From: an uncultured Geobacter sp.
GTDB taxonomy: Bacteria; Desulfobacterota; Desulfuromonadia; Geobacterales; DSM-12255
Length of the DNA stretch: 40,330 nucleotides
Assembly (NCBI GenBank): GCA_937860145.1
Contig: CALMBF010000044.1
Coordinates: 1-40,330, forward strand
Reading direction: 5' to 3'
In this document: positions 32,189-40,330 of the stretch, piece by piece
How positions within the stretch are numbered: position 1 is the first letter of the stretch
Layout: every line of letters starts with the position of its first letter
The notes under the pieces: model-generated
The model's database searches: none
Told to the model about the DNA's origin: nothing
Seen by the model: the letters and a program-made list of their open reading frames with translations, nothing else
Position numbers and translations under genes: made by a program

Positions 32189-33289
32189 TCAGAACATGAA
32201 GCGTCGCATACTAATGTTGAGGAGAATGCCGGCACCGATCATCGATGTTATCATGGAGGTACCGCCGTAGGAGAAAAAAGGGAGAGGCACGCCGACAACC
32301 GGGAAAAGGCCTATGACCATCCCCATGTTGATGACAATGTGCCAGAAAAGCATGGCGGTAACGCCTACCGCCAGCAGGCTGCCGAACCGGTCGTTACATC
32401 GGCTGGCGACGTGCAGGCCCCACAGGATCAGGGAGAGATAGAGGAGGAGCATGGCCATGCAGATCCAGAAACCCCACTCTTCTGCGAACACGGAAAAAGC
32501 AAAATCCGTATGCTGCTCGGGGAGGAAACGGAGCTGGGACTGGGTCCCCTGGAGGAACCCCTTGCCGGTCAAGCCACCGGAACCAACGGCAATCTTGCTC
32601 TGTATGAGGTGATACCCGCTTTTCAGCGGGTCCCGCTCCGGGTTGAGGAAATTGAGCACCCTGTTCTTCTGGTAGCTCCTGAGCAGGTAATGCCAGGAGA
32701 CGTACAGCACCGGAATCGAAGCGAGAAGCATGGATATCAACACGTTCCAGCGGACGCCGACGGCCAGGGTGATGGTCCCGGCCACGAGGCAGACCATGAT
32801 GGCAGTCCCCAGGTCCGGCTGTTTCATGATAAGAAGCGCAGGAGCACTGAGAATTGCCATGGGGAGTGCGATTTCACGGAAGCCGAGTCCCCCCGGCGGC
32901 TGGCGACGGGCGAAGTAACGGGCAAAGGTAATGATAATGACGATTTTCATCGGCTCGGACGGCTGCATGGAAAAAAAACCGAGATGGAGCCAGCGGGTCG
33001 CCCCCATGGATGTTCTGCCGACAAGGAGGACTAGGAGAAGAAATACCAGGAGAATACCGTAGAACCAGTACGAAACATCCTCGAGGAGGTGGTAATCGAC
33101 ACTGCACACGACGAGCAGCAGTCCCAGGCCGATAATGATCCAGTAGAACTGCTTCACCGCGTAGGATGTCCCCGCGATGGAGTACGACGCTGAGGCGCTG
33201 TAGATGTTGAACACTCCAACGGAAGCGATGAAAATCACCAGGAGAAGTATTTTCCAGTCGAAGCTCGTCAGCAACCTTCTGTCAATCAC
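32189..33289 (-). CDS. rodA: rod-shape SEDS glycosyltransferase RodA
   Basis: This 366-residue polytopic membrane protein polymerises lipid II during cell elongation, working with PBP2. About ten hydrophobic segments are visible. SEDS signatures are GATRWLHLGFFSMQPSEPMK, QPDLGTAI in the middle (with the conserved acidic residue), and the end VIGLFPVVGVPLPFFSYGG. Its ATG overlaps the PBP2 stop by 4 bp, so both partners are made together. Confidence 0.95.
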   Translation of the reverse strand: MIDRRLLTSFDWKILLLVIFIASVGVFNIYSASASYSIAGTSYAVKQFYWIIIGLGLLLVVCSVDYHLLEDVSYWFYGILLVFLLLVLLVGRTSMGATRWLHLGFFSMQPSEPMKIVIIITFARYFARRQPPGGLGFREIALPMAILSAPALLIMKQPDLGTAIMVCLVAGTITLAVGVRWNVLISMLLASIPVLYVSWHYLLRSYQKNRVLNFLNPERDPLKSGYHLIQSKIAVGSGGLTGKGFLQGTQSQLRFLPEQHTDFAFSVFAEEWGFWICMAMLLLYLSLILWGLHVASRCNDRFGSLLAVGVTAMLFWHIVINMGMVIGLFPVVGVPLPFFSYGGTSMITSMIGAGILLNISMRRFMF

Positions 33290-35163
33290 TCGGCATCCCC
33301 CTCTTCATCCGCGGCATCAGCCCCTTCCTCGCTGCCCGACTTCCCCCTGATGACCCCTTTACCCTCGAAATAGCGGCGAAGGATCTGGCCGGCCACGGGT
33401 GCTGCTGCTCCGCCACCATGTTCACCATGTTCCACCACCACGGCTACGGCCACCTCCGGCTTGTCGTAGGGAGCAAACGCAACGAAGAGGGCGTGATCAC
33501 GGTGCTCATACGCTACCGGTCCCTTGGAATCCTTCATCTTCACAACCTGTGAAGTCCCGGTTTTTCCGGCCACCTTGACCTCGTACAGCCGAGCTGCCGC
33601 ACCGGTACCCCTCGGTTCGTTGACAACCGCCAGCAATCCGTCTTTCACCGCCTGGAAGTGCTCTGTCTTGAGATCGACACTCCTGAGGACTTCGGGCAGG
33701 AACTCCTTCACGGTTTTCCCGTCCCGGTCGAGTATCTTTTTGACCAGGTGCGGGCGATAGATTTTACCGTTTGTGGCAACGCCCGCGGTCATGGCAGCAA
33801 GCTGGATCGGGGTCATCAGCAGGTACCCCTGGCCGATGGAAACCGGCAGGGTTTCCCCCTTGAACCATTTCTTGCCGAACTTTTTCTCTTTCCATTCCGC
33901 AGTAGGCACAAAGCCGTTCTTTTCATTCTCCAGCCCGCACCCCATCGCCTCACCCAGGCCGAACATCCTGGCATACCGGGCAATCCTGTCGATACCGAGA
34001 CGTTCTCCCAGGATGTAGAAATAGACATCGCACGATTCACGCATGGCCCCCTTCAGGTTGACGTTGCCATGCCCCTTCTTGTTCCAGCAGCGGAACGTGG
34101 TGTTACCGAGCTTGTATTCACCCTTGCAGTTGACCGTGGTGTTTCCATCGATAAGGCCTTCCGACAGACCTGCCAGGGCAGTGATGATCTTGAACGTCGA
34201 CCCCGGTGGATACTGACCCTTGAGGGCCTTGTTTTCCAGGGGATGGCGCTTGTCGTTCAGGTAGGCTTCCCATTTTTCCGGGGGCATGCGACCCGAGAAC
34301 AGGGAAGGGTCGAACCCGGGGGCACTGGCGAAGGCGAGAATCTCCCCCGTGTTGATCTCCATCACGACCGCCGCGGCGGCCTTGTCACCCAAGGCTTTTT
34401 CAGCAGCTTTCTGCAACTCCTTGTCGATGGTGAGCATGACGCTGTTGCCGGCTATCGGGAGGGTTTCGCTGACCGTACGCAGGTAGCGGCCACGGGCATC
34501 GACCTCTATCTGCCGGCCTCCATCATCCCCGTGGAGAAATTTTTCATAACTCCGCTCAATACCACTCTTCCCCAGGTAATCACCGGGGTGATACTCGGCA
34601 AACTCGGGGAGATCGGACTCTTTCTCCGAGATCTCCCCAATGTAACCGAGCAGATGGGATGCAAATGCCCCCTCCGGGTACTCCCGTACCGGCTTGACCT
34701 CGATTTCGATACCGGTCAACCGCAGGGAGTTTTCCTCGAAGTATTCCAGCTGGTCGCGGTTTATGCCGGAAGCCAGAATAACGGGAAAATACTTTGCTTT
34801 CCCCTTCCCTTTCTCCCACTTGGAAACGAGTTCGCTGCGATCGATTTTCAGGACCTGTACCAGGGTATCGAGCAAGCCATCCCGGTCCTTGACCTCGTTG
34901 GGGATCACCGCAAGGCTGTACGACGGCGTGTTGTTGACGAGGACCTTGCCGTTCCGGTCAAGCAGTGAACCCCGCGAGGCAGCGACGGGAATGAAGCGAA
35001 GGCGGTTATTCTCCGACATCTCCTTCAGGACATCCTGTTCTATATACTGAAGGAACCAGAGTCTGCCGAGAAGAACGAGGAAAATGACGACAGCTGCAAT
35101 GGAGAGAGCGTAAATGCGACGGTACAGGTCCTGGCCACCACGCTTGGTAAGGTGGGATTTCAC
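33286..35163 (-). CDS. mrdA: penicillin-binding protein 2 (transpeptidase)
   Basis: This 625-residue cell-elongation transpeptidase is anchored by one N-terminal membrane helix (about 17-36). The pedestal domain includes RGSLLDRNGKVL, and the catalytic domain has Ser322 in STFK, SCD of the second motif and KTGTSQV of the third (near 548). The last 20 residues are acidic and Ala/Glu/Asp-rich, which is unusual but common in relatives. It overlaps mreD by 4 bp at its start and rodA by 4 bp at its end. Confidence 0.95.
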   Translation of the reverse strand: MKSHLTKRGGQDLYRRIYALSIAAVVIFLVLLGRLWFLQYIEQDVLKEMSENNRLRFIPVAASRGSLLDRNGKVLVNNTPSYSLAVIPNEVKDRDGLLDTLVQVLKIDRSELVSKWEKGKGKAKYFPVILASGINRDQLEYFEENSLRLTGIEIEVKPVREYPEGAFASHLLGYIGEISEKESDLPEFAEYHPGDYLGKSGIERSYEKFLHGDDGGRQIEVDARGRYLRTVSETLPIAGNSVMLTIDKELQKAAEKALGDKAAAAVVMEINTGEILAFASAPGFDPSLFSGRMPPEKWEAYLNDKRHPLENKALKGQYPPGSTFKIITALAGLSEGLIDGNTTVNCKGEYKLGNTTFRCWNKKGHGNVNLKGAMRESCDVYFYILGERLGIDRIARYARMFGLGEAMGCGLENEKNGFVPTAEWKEKKFGKKWFKGETLPVSIGQGYLLMTPIQLAAMTAGVATNGKIYRPHLVKKILDRDGKTVKEFLPEVLRSVDLKTEHFQAVKDGLLAVVNEPRGTGAAARLYEVKVAGKTGTSQVVKMKDSKGPVAYEHRDHALFVAFAPYDKPEVAVAVVVEHGEHGGGAAAPVAGQILRRYFEGKGVIRGKSGSEEGADAADEEGDAE

Positions 35164-35651
35164 AGACGGGCCCTCCTGCTGCTGAAGGAGGAGAAGCCGA
35201 CTACCAGCGACGCAACCAGGGCATTGACCACAGCCTGGGGGATCATGTTGGTCAGGAACGAATTGTAGATACCGGTCGACGAGGAGAACAGGAGGATGAA
35301 AACCATGGACGTTACCGCATCGACCAGGGTGGCGATAAACACTACCACGATCATCAAATGGTCGCTGTCGGTATACAGCTGATCGGCCACCTTTTCCAGC
35401 AGCAGGTAGATCAGGAGCATGGAGACACCGGCGAGGCCGAAATGGACACCGCTGAACGTCCCCTGCAGCAGGCCCAGCAGGTAGGCAAGCAGAGCGCCGA
35501 AATAGGAGAAATCTTCACGCAGGGCAAGATAGGAGACAAGGATGATCAACAGGTTGGGCTTGAACGGATCCTCCAGGTAGGCCGGCAGGACACAGACCTG
35601 AAGGATTACTGCCAGAACCAGAAAGAGGAATAGTTTGACCCACCTGAACAT
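35160..35651 (-). CDS. mreD: rod-shape-determining membrane protein MreD
   Basis: This 163-residue membrane protein has about five hydrophobic helices, starting FLFLVLAVILQVCVLPAYL. PNLLIILVSYLAL, LGLLQGTFSGVHFGLAG and the late FLTNMIPQAVVNAL fit MreD. It helps assemble the elongation complex. mreB and mreC, usually next door, are absent here. It starts 9 bp after gph. Confidence 0.85.
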   Translation of the reverse strand: MFRWVKLFLFLVLAVILQVCVLPAYLEDPFKPNLLIILVSYLALREDFSYFGALLAYLLGLLQGTFSGVHFGLAGVSMLLIYLLLEKVADQLYTDSDHLMIVVVFIATLVDAVTSMVFILLFSSSTGIYNSFLTNMIPQAVVNALVASLVVGFSSFSSRRARL

Positions 35652-35660
35652 AGGAACTCT

Positions 35661-36323
35661 TTATGACGGCTGGCCGGAGAGCGGCGGGAGAGAGAGCAGG
35701 TCGGGGAAGGAGTCGATCCGCCAGACGGCCCCGGCGAGTTCTGCGACGTCACCGTACCCCCAGCTGCAACCGACGGTAATAGCACCGGCACCATTACCGG
35801 CGGCAATGTCATTGATGCTGTCACCGACCATCAATGTCGAGTCCGGTGCGAACCCATGCTGCGTCATGACGTGCACCAACGGTTCCGGCGACGGTTTTTT
35901 CGCCGGCAGCGAGTCGGCCCCGTAGATGCCGTGAAAGAAACCACCCAGACCGAGTACATCCAGGAGGGTGCGGCTGAGGGCCTCGTGCTTGTTGGTCACG
36001 ACCACCATCGCGTGACCGGCCTGCTGCAGCCTCCTTAGGGTGGAAACAACCCCGGGAAAGGGTACGGTCAAGTCGGCCAGGTGCTGTTCATTATGAACGA
36101 GGAAAATCTCCAGGCCGCGCTGCACCTCGTCGACTCCGGCTCCGGGCAGCGCCCTCTCCACCAGGACCTGCGCCCCCTGCCCTACCATCCCCCGCACCGC
36201 ATCCCGGCTGACGGGAGTTCGACCCACTACGGCCAGCATGTGGTTCACCGACGCCGTCAGGTCATCCAGGGAGTCCACCAGAGTCCCGTCGAGATCGAAT
36301 ATGAGTAGTCTTTGTGGCGCCAT
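35661..36323 (-). CDS. gph: phosphoglycolate phosphatase-like HAD hydrolase
   Basis: This 220-residue cytoplasmic phosphatase of the haloacid dehalogenase superfamily has motif I FDLDGTLVDS with Asp10 and Asp12, motif II VVVTNK, the motif III Lys in KKPSPEP and motif IV MVGDSINDI. The small alpha-helical cap and length fit Gph, which removes phosphate from 2-phosphoglycolate; PpaX-like activity cannot be excluded. The ATG lies only 12 bp after the stem of the guaA terminator, and no Shine-Dalgarno sequence is present. Motif I begins so near the ATG that a later start is impossible. The gene heads the unit gph-mreD-mrdA-rodA. Confidence 0.88.
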   Translation of the reverse strand: MAPQRLLIFDLDGTLVDSLDDLTASVNHMLAVVGRTPVSRDAVRGMVGQGAQVLVERALPGAGVDEVQRGLEIFLVHNEQHLADLTVPFPGVVSTLRRLQQAGHAMVVVTNKHEALSRTLLDVLGLGGFFHGIYGADSLPAKKPSPEPLVHVMTQHGFAPDSTLMVGDSINDIAAGNGAGAITVGCSWGYGDVAELAGAVWRIDSFPDLLSLPPLSGQPS

Positions 36324-36356
36324 AGAAAGAAGAAAAGGGCAATCGTGAATTGCCCT
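36324..36356 (-). terminator. intrinsic terminator of guaA
   Basis: On the minus strand AGGGCAAT pairs with ATTGCCCT across a 5-base loop (36336-36356), followed by TTTTCTTCTTTCT. The T-rich tail runs straight into the gph start codon. Confidence 0.75.
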
Positions 36357-36418
36357 GAATGAGTCCGCTGCCGGTGTCCGCGCCTGTTACCGCGGAGAGT
36401 GCTAACACGGGGATGCCA

Positions 36419-37978
36419 TTACTCCCACTCTATGGTAGCCGGCGGCTTCGAGGATATGTCGTATACCACCCGGTTGATCCCCTTGACCTCGTTGATGATC
36501 CTGCCGCTGATCCGGGAGAGGTCCTCGTAGGGCATCGGATACCAGCCGGCGGTCATGAAATCCTTCGTCTCGACCGCCCTGAGAGCGACCACGTATTCGT
36601 AGGTGCGGCCATCCCCCATGACGCCGACACTCTTGACGGGGAGAAACACGGCGAATGCCTGGCTGATACGGTCGTAATGGCCGGCGGCGTAGAGCTCCTC
36701 GATGTAGATGGCATCGGCCTGACGAAGGATGTCGGCGTATTCCTTCTTCACTTCCCCGAGGATGCGCACCCCCAGGCCGGGGCCGGGAAACGGATGGCGC
36801 CATACCATCTGGTGCGGAAGGCCGAGCTCCTCGCCGATGGCCCGGACTTCGTCCTTGAAGAGCTCACGCAGCGGCTCGAGCAGTTTCAGCTTCATGTATT
36901 CCGGCAGGCCCCCCACGTTGTGATGGCTCTTGATGTTGTGAGCCTTGCCGGTCTTTGCCCCGGCCGACTCGATCACATCGGGGTAGATGGTCCCCTGGGC
37001 GAGCCACTTTGCATCCTCGATTTGAGCCGACTCCTCCTCGAAGATCTTTACGAAGAGATTGCCGATGATCTTGCGCTTCTTCTCAGGATCGGTCTCCCCG
37101 GCAAGCGCCGAGAGAAAGCGGTCCTCTGCGTCGACGCGGATGACCTTGACGCCGAGATTACTGGCAAAGGTAGCCATGACCTGGTCGCCTTCGCCGAGCC
37201 TGAGCAGGCCGTTGTCGACAAACACGCAGGTCAACTGGTCGCCGATGGCCCTGTGTATAAGGGCGGCGGCCACCGATGAATCGACCCCGCCGGAAAGTCC
37301 GAGGATGACCCTGTCGCTACTGACCTGAACGCGGATCCGGGCAATGGCGTCGTCGATGATGTGGCCCGGGGTCCACTGGCCGGAGCAGCCGCAGATGGCG
37401 CGGACAAAGGTATCGAGCAGCTGCTCACCCCGGGGAGTATGGTTGACCTCGGGATGGAACTGCACGCCGTACAGCGCACGGGACACATCCTGAATCGCGC
37501 AGACCGGGGCGTTGGCCGTGCCGGCCACGACCTCGAACCCTGCGGGTACTTTTGCCACATGGTCGCCATGGCTCATCCAGACGGGGCTTTTCCCCTCGAT
37601 AAAGAAGGAGTCGAACAGCGGCCCCGGCGTTCCGACGGCAAAAAGATCGGCGTGGCCGAACTCACGCTTCCCGGCCGGCACCACGTCCCCGCCGAAATGC
37701 CGGCTCATCAACTGCATGCCGTAGCAGATGCCGAGAACCGGTACCCCCAGTTCGAACAACTCTTCCGCCACTGCCGGGGCACCTTCTTCATAGACCGATT
37801 TGGGACCGCCGGAAAGGATGATCCCCTTGGGGCGGAACGCACGGATATCTTCCAGAGACATGTCGAAGGGGTGCAGTTCGCAGTATACGTGAGCCTCCCT
37901 CACCCGCCGGGCGATCAACTGGGTGTACTGGGATCCGAAGTCGAGGATGAGAATCTTTTCACTGTGTATGTCGGTCAT
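36419..37978 (-). CDS. guaA: GMP synthase (glutamine-hydrolysing)
   Basis: This 519-residue enzyme amidates XMP to GMP with glutamine and ATP. The N-terminal class I amidotransferase domain has Cys85 in GICYGMQ and the His/Glu pair in VQFHPEV near 173. The ATP pyrophosphatase domain has the loop LSGGVDSS near 230. The C-terminal dimerisation domain ends PPATIEWE, the typical terminus. The ribosome site is weak (GAAAGA). It follows guaB on the same strand after 153 bp, so the pair makes GMP from IMP. Confidence 0.97.
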   Translation of the reverse strand: MTDIHSEKILILDFGSQYTQLIARRVREAHVYCELHPFDMSLEDIRAFRPKGIILSGGPKSVYEEGAPAVAEELFELGVPVLGICYGMQLMSRHFGGDVVPAGKREFGHADLFAVGTPGPLFDSFFIEGKSPVWMSHGDHVAKVPAGFEVVAGTANAPVCAIQDVSRALYGVQFHPEVNHTPRGEQLLDTFVRAICGCSGQWTPGHIIDDAIARIRVQVSSDRVILGLSGGVDSSVAAALIHRAIGDQLTCVFVDNGLLRLGEGDQVMATFASNLGVKVIRVDAEDRFLSALAGETDPEKKRKIIGNLFVKIFEEESAQIEDAKWLAQGTIYPDVIESAGAKTGKAHNIKSHHNVGGLPEYMKLKLLEPLRELFKDEVRAIGEELGLPHQMVWRHPFPGPGLGVRILGEVKKEYADILRQADAIYIEELYAAGHYDRISQAFAVFLPVKSVGVMGDGRTYEYVVALRAVETKDFMTAGWYPMPYEDLSRISGRIINEVKGINRVVYDISSKPPATIEWE

Positions 37979-38048
37979 GAATAATGTCTTTCAGTCTGGT
38001 TGAGAGTGGTCAGGAAGTGATCATTTTTCGTCCTGGCAAGGCTGTCAA

Positions 38049-38094
38049 GGAGGCACACGGAGGCGTAGCAGCGCTACGCCGCACACGTGCCTCC
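38049..38094. repeat. imperfect inverted repeat between guaB and guaA
   Basis: The outer arms are GGAGGCAC/GTGCCTCC (38049-38056, 38087-38094) and the inner arms GGCGTAGC/GCTACGCC (38062-38069, 38073-38080). It could be a dispersed palindromic repeat or an RNA hairpin that tunes guaA after guaB. No T run follows on either strand. Confidence 0.55.
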
Positions 38095-38131
38095 GCAGAC
38101 TTACGCCGCCAGGGCGGAAAAGGGACGCTTC

Positions 38132-39643
<1,512 letters not shown>

Positions 39644-39779
39644 TCAAACCGTATACAAACTGCTTGGGAATGGCGGATTAAGTTAACCGAAAAAGTTAGT
39701 GCACCGGAGCCTGCAAGTCAAGTTAAAATGGGTTTAAGGGCTGGGGCGGTTTGCGTGTATCGCGACTCGGGATGCCGTA

Positions 39780-40166
39780 CTATTCCGACAGTGTCTTCCT
39801 GACCAGTGCCAACACCTCTTCATCGTAAAAAGGCTTGTAGATGACCCCGCGGGCTCCGGCCTGGATGGCTGCTTCCAGGTCCTGGTCATACCCTACGCCA
39901 CTGCAGATAAGAATTTTTGCCCCGGGGTCGAGCGCCAGGATCTCACGGGTGGAATCGATGCCGCTCTTCTCGGGCATGTAAATATCCATGAGCACGATGG
40001 CGGGGGAATATTCACGGTACAGAGCAACGGCTTCCGTACCATCGGACGCCTCAGCCACTACGTGCAATCCGTCCCTGGCAAGAATGTCCCTCAACAACCC
40101 CCTGAAAAAGAGTTCATCGTCAACGACCATGACAGTATCGACCTGCTTTGTATGTCCGTTATCCAT
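39780..40166 (-). CDS. single-domain response regulator (CheY-like)
   Basis: This 128-residue protein consists of a receiver domain only. It has the acidic pair DDE at 16-18, phospho-Asp in VLMDIYMPEKSG near 60, the Ser/Thr switch in ICSGVG and the Lys in YKPF near 111. There is no output domain, so it acts by protein contact or in a phosphorelay. GAGAGGG lies about 4 nt before the ATG. No kinase is encoded in the visible neighbourhood. Confidence 0.92.
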   Translation of the reverse strand: MDNGHTKQVDTVMVVDDELFFRGLLRDILARDGLHVVAEASDGTEAVALYREYSPAIVLMDIYMPEKSGIDSTREILALDPGAKILICSGVGYDQDLEAAIQAGARGVIYKPFYDEEVLALVRKTLSE

Positions 40167-40263
40167 GCGACCCTCTCAAGTTGAGTAATGATGTATAATC
40201 AGGAAATATGACAGTATTCATGCAAATAATCCAGTAAAAACACGCAGTACCGGACACTTGCGC

Positions 40264-40300
40264 CGAAAGGGGCGCCCGGTTGAACCGGGCGCCCCTTTCG
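40264..40300. terminator. 37-nt perfect palindrome, likely bidirectional terminator
   Basis: Arms of 18 bp around a single G (CGAAAGGGGCGCCCGGTT and its complement) give a very stable hairpin with short T runs on both strands. It lies upstream of the response regulator and probably ends a neighbouring gene beyond the window. Confidence 0.65.
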
Positions 40301-40330
40301 TGTCGTACCTGCCTGCCGTGACTTACCCCT

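Noticed and set aside
32075-33034. Plus-strand frame of 319 codons opposite rodA
   Set aside because: Very His/Glu/Gly-rich product that mirrors membrane codons of rodA; no start signal.
33658-34968. Plus-strand frame of 436 codons opposite mrdA
   Set aside because: Antisense to the PBP2 gene with all its catalytic motifs; no family features of its own.

Overview
The window looks like a chromosomal segment of a Geobacter-type deltaproteobacterium (Desulfuromonadota). The evidence is a GC-rich core with the run gap-pgk-tpiA-secG-tRNA-Leu, a purine operon, a multiheme c-type cytochrome and a sigma-54-dependent response regulator. The genus is inferred from gene content only.

Positions 1 to about 10,860 are accessory DNA stacked at the 3' end of a tRNA-Leu(GAG) gene (10789-10875, minus). 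The outermost piece is a P4-type integrase whose catalytic half is missing. It is cut by what looks like the terminal repeats of an IS21-like insertion sequence (1-54). Next comes a partial tRNA-Leu copy (1045-1112), which is the far attachment site. Between this and the intact tRNA lies an island of about 9.7 kb. Reading leftward from the tRNA on the minus strand, it holds a tyrosine integrase, a terminator, a 56-residue AlpA-like regulator, an AT-rich winged-helix protein that may start replication, and two related proteins of unknown function. A complete type III restriction-modification pair (mod-res) runs on the plus strand. A small serine recombinase and an unknown protein close the far end. 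A 16-bp sequence occurs as perfect inverted copies on both sides of mod-res, next to the recombinase. The order int-alpA-replication-like gene-cargo resembles a phage satellite or small integrative element carrying a defence system.

From 10,960 to 14,454 the minus strand carries the glycolytic cluster gap, pgk, tpiA plus secG. From 14,755 to 23,811 the plus strand carries a tightly packed operon: a WalJ-type metallo-beta-lactamase-fold protein, purB, an MscS-type channel, purL, purQ, purF and pyrE, closed by a hairpin at 23841-23868. It covers several steps of purine synthesis and one step of pyrimidine synthesis, three of them tied to PRPP or glutamine.

From 23,976 to 30,527 the region is more variable. 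It has a secreted M6-type metalloprotease with a YkgJ-like Cys-cluster protein and SlyX behind it, a small lipoprotein, a triheme cytochrome, a small Fis-like helix-turn-helix protein, a fragment of a molybdate-binding (Mop/TOBE) domain and a modA without modB or modC.

From 30,553 to the end the minus strand carries a sigma-54 response regulator, the cell-shape set rodA-mrdA-mreD with gph, then guaA, guaB and a single-domain response regulator. No rRNA or CRISPR array was seen.
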